A DNA stretch of 64,000 nucleotides, from assembly GCA_016195025.1 (NCBI GenBank), contig JACQAL010000013.1, positions 1 through 64,000 of the forward strand. Direction: 5' to 3'. This stretch comes from Bacteroidota bacterium. GTDB lineage: Bacteria > Bacteroidota > Bacteroidia > Palsa-948. Position 1 is the stretch's first letter; the number at the start of each line of letters is the position of its first letter. A model generated the notes under the pieces. It had not been told where the DNA came from. It ran no database searches and was given only the letters and a program-made list of their open reading frames with translations. A program made the translations under genes and the position numbers. Positions 58,872 through 64,000 of the stretch are shown one piece after another.

Positions 58872-59939
58872 TTATTTCACCACGCTCATCTTGCCCGTCA
58901 TTTTATAATTTCCGGCAGTGAGCGTATAAAAATACATTCCGGAATTAAAATTTGAAACATCTACTTTGACTTGATGTTTGCCTTGCGCTTTTGTTCCCTG
59001 CGCCTGTGAGAAAACTTCTTTTCCGCTAAGGTCAACAATAGATAAGGAAACATTTTCAGATTCGTTCAATTCATATCGAATAGTAGTAACATCAAAAGCA
59101 GGATTGGGAGTAGCGGAAACAGAAAGCAGGTTGGAAGATAAATTATTCACTGCCGCACCGCCTCCTATTTTCGCGCCAAACCAGAAAAGAATGCTGTTAA
59201 TCGTTCCACCGGAAGTTACTCCCATGGTGGAATCAAACTTTTGAACTTTTGCAATATCGCTATAATTATTCTGGCCGGAAACATACCCTCCGCCACCCGA
59301 TTTATAAATGGTTGGAGTAACTCCGGTTGAAATATTAAGATGAACCGTTAATGTATCGGCACCCGAGGTGAGTGTTACAGCAGGAAAAATAGCATTCGCA
59401 ATATCTAATCCCCATGTATTCGTTGTGCCATCATTAAAAGAATTCCACGAGTTATCACTCCACTGTTCAAATGTATAATTCTGCGCCTGTGGAAAATCTC
59501 CTGTTGTTCCGGGCGCATCTCCGGGAGTGGCATCTTTGGATGTAACCAATCCGGCAGAATCTCCCGATGCATAATTCATAGTGAAGCCCGCCCAAAATAT
59601 ATGGTTAGCCGGAATAGTAACCGCAGAAGAAAAAACTCCCACCGTATTATAGATTGCTTCAATAGGTGAACCTATTTGCTTTAATGCGGCCACAGAAGTA
59701 TCAACTTGCGCAACCGTAAAAGCAGTTCCGGTGCCCAGCACAGTACCGGGTTTGCCGGCATTATCATCCCAAATGGTGGGCGTAAAGTCAGCAACATTTG
59801 AAGAGGAAACAGGTCCTGTTTGTTTTGCAGTTGCTGAAGATTTCTGAACCATCTTGCTTGAAGGATGTGCTGCCTGCTGCGCAAAACCGGTTGCTGCAAC
59901 AAAACCAACTGCTAAAAGTAATGTGTAAATTTTTTTCAT
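58872..59939 (-). CDS. T9SS type A cargo, unknown
   Basis: 355 residues from MKKIYTLLLAVGFV; the 21 upstream codons cover the promoter. Signal peptide (TGFAQQ), a Ser/Thr/Ala linker, then a domain with FTPTIWDDNAGKPGTVLGTG, AIYNTVGVFSSAVTIPANHIFWAGFTM and YTFEQWSDNSWNSFNDG. This resembles beta-sandwich modules found in surface proteins of the phylum. The final 75 residues are a type A sorting domain (VSATPNPAFDVTTIRYEL, IVDLSGKEVFSQAQGTKAQG, FNSGMYFYTLTAGNYK, GKMSVVK). Function unknown. Confidence 0.8.
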   Translation of the reverse strand: MKKIYTLLLAVGFVAATGFAQQAAHPSSKMVQKSSATAKQTGPVSSSNVADFTPTIWDDNAGKPGTVLGTGTAFTVAQVDTSVAALKQIGSPIEAIYNTVGVFSSAVTIPANHIFWAGFTMNYASGDSAGLVTSKDATPGDAPGTTGDFPQAQNYTFEQWSDNSWNSFNDGTTNTWGLDIANAIFPAVTLTSGADTLTVHLNISTGVTPTIYKSGGGGYVSGQNNYSDIAKVQKFDSTMGVTSGGTINSILFWFGAKIGGGAAVNNLSSNLLSVSATPNPAFDVTTIRYELNESENVSLSIVDLSGKEVFSQAQGTKAQGKHQVKVDVSNFNSGMYFYTLTAGNYKMTGKMSVVK

Positions 59940-59976
59940 AGAACTAATTTTTAATGAATGTTTATTTTTGAGTTTG

Positions 59977-59984
59977 CAAATATA
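59977..59984 (-). promoter_or_regulatory. Bacteroidota -7 box for the cargo gene at 58872-59939
   Basis: Minus strand TATATTTG, 37 bases before the start codon, in the gap after gcvP. Confidence 0.5.
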
Positions 59985-60002
59985 AATTTTTTCCTTAGCC
60001 AT

Positions 60003-62879
60003 TCACGCTTTTTCTTTCACATAACTCTCCACAGGAGGGCAGGCGCAAATTAAATTTCTGTCTCCGTATGCATTATCTATTTTGCCTACCGATGGCCAGA
60101 ATTTATTTTCACGCACCCAGTGCAAAGGATAGGCGGCTTTTTCTCTTGAGTAAGAATGTTTCCATTCATCGGCAATTAAAACTTTTGCAGTGTGCGGAGA
60201 ATTTTTCAAAACATTATCAGTTGCGTCTGCTTTTTTATTTGCGATGTCATCAATTTCTTTTTTTATGGAGATCATCGCTTCACAGAATTTATCCAGTTCT
60301 TCTTTTGATTCGCTTTCGGTTGGCTCAATCATTAATGTATCGTGCACAGGAAAAGAAACCGTTGGCGCGTGAAAACCGTAATCCATCAAACGTTTTGCAA
60401 TATCACCCACTTCAATTCCCGATGCGCGCTTAATAGCAGCGCAATCCAAAATCATTTCGTGCGCAACGCGTCCGTTTTTTCCTACATATAATATAGTATA
60501 ATGTTCCTTCAGAATTTCTTTCATGTAATTTGCATTCAGAATCGCGTAGCGCGTTGCATCTGTCACTCCTTGTTTGCCGAGCATTTTTATATAGCCGTAA
60601 GAAATTAAAAGTATAAGTGAACTTCCATAAGGCGCAGCAGAAACGGCTGTTGATTTGGGATTTGGGATTTGGGATTTGGGATTTAACATAGAATGCGATG
60701 GAAGAAACGGTGCGAGATGCGCTGCCACACCAATCGGTCCCATTCCCGGTCCTCCTCCTCCGTGAGGAATTGCAAAAGTTTTATGAAGATTCAAATGACA
60801 AACATCTGCTCCTATTGTTGCAGGACTTGTCAAACCAACCTGCGCGTTCATGTTCGCGCCATCCATATAAACTTGTCCTCCGTTATCGTGAACTATTTTT
60901 GTGATGTCAGTAATTGCTTCTTCAAAAACTCCGTGCGTGGAAGGATACGTTACCATTAAACAGGAAAGATTCGCTTTGTGTTTTTCCGCCTGCGCGCGCA
61001 AATCATTTACATCCACATTTCCGTTCGCATCGCATTTCACAATCACAATTTCCATTCCCGCCATAGCAGCGCTTGCCGGATTTGTTCCGTGTGCCGATGA
61101 AGGAATCAACACAACTTTTCTATGTGTGTTGCCTTTGCTTTGATGATATGCTTGTATCGTAAGAAGCCCTGCATACTCTCCCTGCGCACCGCTGTTCGGC
61201 TGAAATGACACGGCAGAAAATCCGGTAATCTCGCAGAGAAATTTTTCCAGTTCGCTGATTACAATTTTATATCCTTCGGTTTGTTCCGCAGGCGCGAAGG
61301 GATGAATGTTGGCGAATTCCGGCCAGGTGATGGGATAAAGTTCTGCCGCTGCATTTAATTTCATTGTACACGAACCAAGCGAAATCATCGAATGTGTGAG
61401 CGACAAATCTTTATTCTCCAATCTTTTTATGTAGCGCATCATTTCTGTTTCGGAATGAAAAGAATTGAAAACAGGATGAGTCATGTAAGATGAAGTGCGA
61501 TTGAACGGAGAATTTTTAATAACACTTTTATTTGTTTCACCGTTCAAAGAAGGAACGGAAATATTTTTTCCCAGCCCTTCTGCAAAAACCTCTACAACTT
61601 CTTTCGCGTCTTTTCCTGTTGTAGTTTCATCAACGCTGATTCCGATTTTATTTTCAGAATAATTAAAGTTGATCTGTTTTCCTTCAGCAAGCGTTTTGAT
61701 TTTCTGAATCAGAATTTTATCGGCAATAGAAATCGAAACTGTATCAAAGAAAGTTTTATTACTGAGATTCAATCCTAATTTTTCTAATTGTTCCGAAATT
61801 CCGCAGGCAAGATGATGAATTTTTTCTGCAATCGCTTTCAATCCTGCCGGGCCGTGATACACTCCGTACATGCTTGCCATGATGGCAAGCAGCGCTTGCG
61901 CTGTACAAATATTGGATGTTGCTTTTTCCCTGCGGATGTGCTGCTCGCGCGTTTGCAAAGCCATGCGCAATGCAGGATTTCCGGATGAATCAACCGATAC
62001 TCCGATAATTCTTCCCGGCAATGAACGTTTGAAATCTTCTTTGGTTGCGAAGAACGCTGCGTGCGGTCCGCCATATCCCATCGGCACTCCGAAGCGCTGG
62101 GAATTTCCCAGCACTACATCGGCTCCCCATTCTCCGGGAGGAGTTAAAAGTGTTAAAGCCATCAAATCAGAAGCAACGGCAACAAATCCTCCTGCGAAAT
62201 GAATTTTATTTACGAACTCTTTGTAATCGGAAACATTTCCGTTTGTATCTGGATATTGAATAAGCACCCCGAAAATTTTCTCCGAAGAAATTTTTGTATG
62301 ATCTCCGACAATAACTTCAATTCCTAAAGGAAGTGCGCGTGTTTTCACCACATCAATCGTTTGCGGAAAACATTTTTCGGAAACGAAAAAAGTATTTGCA
62401 CTAGAAGACTTGGGGCGTGAGTTGTGAAATAAAATCATTGCTTCTGCTGCTGCAGTTGCTTCATCGAGAAGTGATGCGTTGGCAATCGGCAATCCGGTTA
62501 AATCAATTACCATTGTTTGAAAGTTCAGAAGCGCCTCTAATCTTCCCTGTGAAATCTCGGCTTGATAAGGAGTGTAAGCAGTGTACCATCCCGGGTTTTC
62601 CAAAACATTTCGCTGCGTAACGGGAGGAATAATGCAGTTGTAATATCCTTGTCCGATGTATGATTTATAAATTTTATTTCGCGAAGCGGTTGTCTTCAGT
62701 TCTTTCAGATATTCAAACTCACTCAATCCTTCCGGAAGGTTCAGCGGTTTTTTCAATCGTATGTTGGAAGGAATTGTTTGAGAAATTAATTCATCAAGAG
62801 AATTTGCACCAACTTTTTTCAGCATTGGTTTCAAATCTTTTTCTCTGGGGCCGATGTGGCGGGATGCGAAGGTTGACAT
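60003..62879 (-). CDS. gcvP: Glycine dehydrogenase (decarboxylating), glycine cleavage P protein
   Basis: 958 residues, single-chain type. The start [17 protein letters not shown] is the family start; upstream codons cover the promoter. The PLP lysine is in [23 protein letters not shown]; other blocks are [43 protein letters not shown] and [14 protein letters not shown]. It decarboxylates glycine and passes the aminomethyl group to GcvH. A heptanucleotide array (60654-60684) encodes [13 protein letters not shown] in the loop before [10 protein letters not shown], where other P proteins have an unrelated linker of similar length. gcvT and gcvH are not nearby. I see no glycine riboswitch. Confidence 0.96.
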   Translation of the reverse strand: MSTFASRHIGPREKDLKPMLKKVGANSLDELISQTIPSNIRLKKPLNLPEGLSEFEYLKELKTTASRNKIYKSYIGQGYYNCIIPPVTQRNVLENPGWYTAYTPYQAEISQGRLEALLNFQTMVIDLTGLPIANASLLDEATAAAEAMILFHNSRPKSSSANTFFVSEKCFPQTIDVVKTRALPLGIEVIVGDHTKISSEKIFGVLIQYPDTNGNVSDYKEFVNKIHFAGGFVAVASDLMALTLLTPPGEWGADVVLGNSQRFGVPMGYGGPHAAFFATKEDFKRSLPGRIIGVSVDSSGNPALRMALQTREQHIRREKATSNICTAQALLAIMASMYGVYHGPAGLKAIAEKIHHLACGISEQLEKLGLNLSNKTFFDTVSISIADKILIQKIKTLAEGKQINFNYSENKIGISVDETTTGKDAKEVVEVFAEGLGKNISVPSLNGETNKSVIKNSPFNRTSSYMTHPVFNSFHSETEMMRYIKRLENKDLSLTHSMISLGSCTMKLNAAAELYPITWPEFANIHPFAPAEQTEGYKIVISELEKFLCEITGFSAVSFQPNSGAQGEYAGLLTIQAYHQSKGNTHRKVVLIPSSAHGTNPASAAMAGMEIVIVKCDANGNVDVNDLRAQAEKHKANLSCLMVTYPSTHGVFEEAITDITKIVHDNGGQVYMDGANMNAQVGLTSPATIGADVCHLNLHKTFAIPHGGGGPGMGPIGVAAHLAPFLPSHSMLNPKSQIPNPKSTAVSAAPYGSSLILLISYGYIKMLGKQGVTDATRYAILNANYMKEILKEHYTILYVGKNGRVAHEMILDCAAIKRASGIEVGDIAKRLMDYGFHAPTVSFPVHDTLMIEPTESESKEELDKFCEAMISIKKEIDDIANKKADATDNVLKNSPHTAKVLIADEWKHSYSREKAAYPLHWVRENKFWPSVGKIDNAYGDRNLICACPPVESYVKEKA
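60654..60684. repeat. Heptanucleotide tandem repeat (TTTGGGA x4) inside gcvP
   Basis: Four exact TTTGGGA units plus TTT. On minus it encodes [12 protein letters not shown] change of one unit would shift the gcvP frame. Confidence 0.95.
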
Positions 62880-62905
62880 ATTTTCTATTCTTATTTTTAG
62901 GAGAA

Positions 62906-62913
62906 CAAATATA
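62906..62913 (-). promoter_or_regulatory. Bacteroidota -7 box for gcvP
   Basis: Minus strand TATATTTG, 26 bases before the gcvP start. Confidence 0.5.
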
Positions 62914-62919
62914 ATAACA

Positions 62920-62977
62920 AATGGAATGTTGGAATAATGGAATAAGATGAAAACACCTGGCATTCCAACATTCCATT
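62920..62977. repeat. 16-bp inverted repeat of GGAAT units between gcvP and the last gene
   Basis: AATGGAATGTTGGAAT (62920-62935) and ATTCCAACATTCCATT (62962-62977) are perfect inverses with more GGAAT/ATTCC units inside. It sits between two divergent promoters. Confidence 0.9.
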
Positions 62978-62999
62978 ATTCCATCTTTCCGCTTTCCTG

Positions 63000-63007
63000 T
63001 ATATTTG
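63000..63007 (+). promoter_or_regulatory. Bacteroidota -7 box six bases before the last gene
   Basis: TATATTTG ends six bases before the GTG start at 63014, again implying a leaderless transcript. Confidence 0.45.
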
Positions 63008-63013
63008 ATTCCC

Positions 63014-64000
63014 GTGAAAAGAAGCGATGACCTTTTTTCCCTGCTAAAATCCCTCTCGCGAAACGAAAGGCGCTACTTCCATTTGTTTTCCCAACTGCAG
63101 AAAGGCGACAAGGCGTACCTCGCGCTGTTCACCGCGATGGATAAAATGAAAGAGTACGATGAAAAAATTTTCCGCGAGAAAAATAAAGATAAGGAGTTCA
63201 TAAAAAATCTCGCGTGGCGGAAACATCATCTCTATAATTTAATTTTGAAATCACTCGGCTCGTACCACGAAAGCATTGACACGGAAGTTTACTCGCTCCT
63301 TCACCGCAACGAAGTGCTCTATGAAAAAGGATTGTACAAGCAATGCCGGAAAGTTCTGACGAAAGCAAAAACAATTGCGGTTAAGTATGAAATGTTCCAC
63401 ATCCTTTCCGAAATTCTGAACTGGGAAGATGTGATTGCAAGCAAATTATTTGAAATAGATACGCAGTTAAATGTGATTCGGGAAAGTAAAGACAATATTA
63501 AAATTCTTACCAACCTCACCGACTATAAAAATATTCTGATGGAGATTTACAACCTTCATCACGTGATTGGTGTTTTCAGAAAGCCGGAAGAGAAGAAAAA
63601 ACTTGAACACATTGTAAAATCAAAACTCTGGAAAAGCGAATCGGAAGCGCTTACGTTCAAAGCTAAAAGGCATTTTTATTACAGTCATTTTCTCTACTGC
63701 TTTATGGACGGTGATTTTGAAAAAGGATTTGCCTACACAAAAAAGTGCGTAGATTCTTTTTTCACTCAGCCCGAACAGATTGCTTATAACTCTCATTTTT
63801 ATATTACAGCCACAAATGCGTTTTTATATTGCTGCACAACGTTAAAGAAGCACGATGAAATGTTTGAAGCGATTGTGAAACTGAACGAGAACAAAAAACA
63901 TTTCACTAAACGGTCTGAGCGGGCAGCGGCAACGTTGCTTTCCTATCACGAGTTGGGCTATTACATGATGACCGGAAAAATTCAGAAAGGACTGGACGCG
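63014..64000 (+). CDS. Unknown helical protein, N-terminal 329 residues (partial)
   Basis: The frame is open from a GTG at 63014 to the window edge with no stop. The GTG start (MKRSDDLFSLLKSLSRNERRYFHLF) is preferred because it gives the SLSRNERRYFHLFSQLQKGDKAYLALF opening seen in a family of large helical Bacteroidota proteins, and no ATG comes before residue 43. No signal peptide is present, so it is cytoplasmic. The sequence is charged and alpha-helical throughout, with spaced aromatic residues suggesting TPR-like repeats (VLYEKGLYKQCRKVLTKAKT, HFLYCFMDGDFEKGFAYTKK). Function unknown. Confidence 0.75.
   Translation, partial: MKRSDDLFSLLKSLSRNERRYFHLFSQLQKGDKAYLALFTAMDKMKEYDEKIFREKNKDKEFIKNLAWRKHHLYNLILKSLGSYHESIDTEVYSLLHRNEVLYEKGLYKQCRKVLTKAKTIAVKYEMFHILSEILNWEDVIASKLFEIDTQLNVIRESKDNIKILTNLTDYKNILMEIYNLHHVIGVFRKPEEKKKLEHIVKSKLWKSESEALTFKAKRHFYYSHFLYCFMDGDFEKGFAYTKKCVDSFFTQPEQIAYNSHFYITATNAFLYCCTTLKKHDEMFEAIVKLNENKKHFTKRSERAAATLLSYHELGYYMMTGKIQKGLDA

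Noticed and set aside
62880-63013. Glycine riboswitch upstream of gcvP
   Set aside because: The region holds a -7 box 26 bases from the start and a GGAAT inverted repeat; there is no room for an aptamer in the transcript.

Overview
The window is chromosomal DNA of a member of the Bacteroidota (Chitinophagales/Sphingobacteriales-like; the genus cannot be named from the sequence). The evidence is a complete type IX secretion (T9SS)/gliding cluster porP-gldK-gldL-gldM-gldN, at least seven proteins with type A or type B T9SS C-terminal sorting domains, SprB-repeat adhesins, and many promoters with the Bacteroidota -7 box TAnnTTTG. GC content is moderate and coding density high. I saw no tRNA, rRNA, CRISPR array, transposase gene or phage.

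Layout. 1-2.5 kb: end of an unknown gene, a lipoprotein, a dipeptide epimerase and a cupredoxin-like T9SS cargo. 2.5-6.5 kb (minus): recO, fabH, plsX, rpmF, yceD(DUF177) and rpmH. 6.5-9.5 kb: an MsbA-type ABC exporter, a DUF922 pseudo-protease and rsmG. 9.5-16 kb: a c-type cytochrome/copper-monooxygenase-like cargo, a second cargo, orphan thiG, an MBL hydrolase and a TPR-linked class III adenylate cyclase. 16-31.6 kb (plus): two SprB/PKD adhesins (1279 and 2683 aa) separated by about 1 kb of repeats and gene remnants, then a TPR/PD40 protein and a PorP/SprF protein. 31.6-37 kb: metF, a dCMP deaminase, a C-terminal processing protease and uvrC. 36.6-39.5 kb (minus): two ECF sigma/membrane partner pairs, one partner carrying a T9SS type B-like C-terminal domain. 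39.7-50.8 kb: asd, mscL, miaB, a sigma-54 activator, tsaB, an efflux adaptor with its TolC-like channel, a cargo gene, pth, rplY, sod and a small lipoprotein. 50.9-57.2 kb (minus): porP-gldKLMN. 57.5-63 kb: two T9SS cargo genes and gcvP. 63-64 kb: a partial unknown gene in plus.

How it fits together. GldK/N form the periplasmic ring, GldL/M the proton-driven motor and PorP/SprF-like proteins are outer-membrane partners. The adhesin, PD40 and PorP/SprF trio at 20.9-31.6 kb looks like a surface-adhesin module served by that machine (inference by analogy to sprB/sprF-type loci). The ECF sigma/anti-sigma candidate with a sorting-domain-like ectodomain could couple secretion status to transcription (inference).

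The most striking signal is an invasion of protein-coding genes by short repeats. One palindrome encodes the same peptide LQGFQNLEG in both the adenylate cyclase and MiaB. Another lies in the ABC exporter and at the end of the epimerase gene. A GCTGAGCGNAGTCGAAGC element forms part of four different signal peptides. Heptanucleotide tandem repeats sit inside gcvP and tsaB. Further repeats lie in pth and miaB and at the 3' end of fabH. All keep the reading frame, and the inserts that can be placed seem to fall in variable loops, signal peptides or termini.
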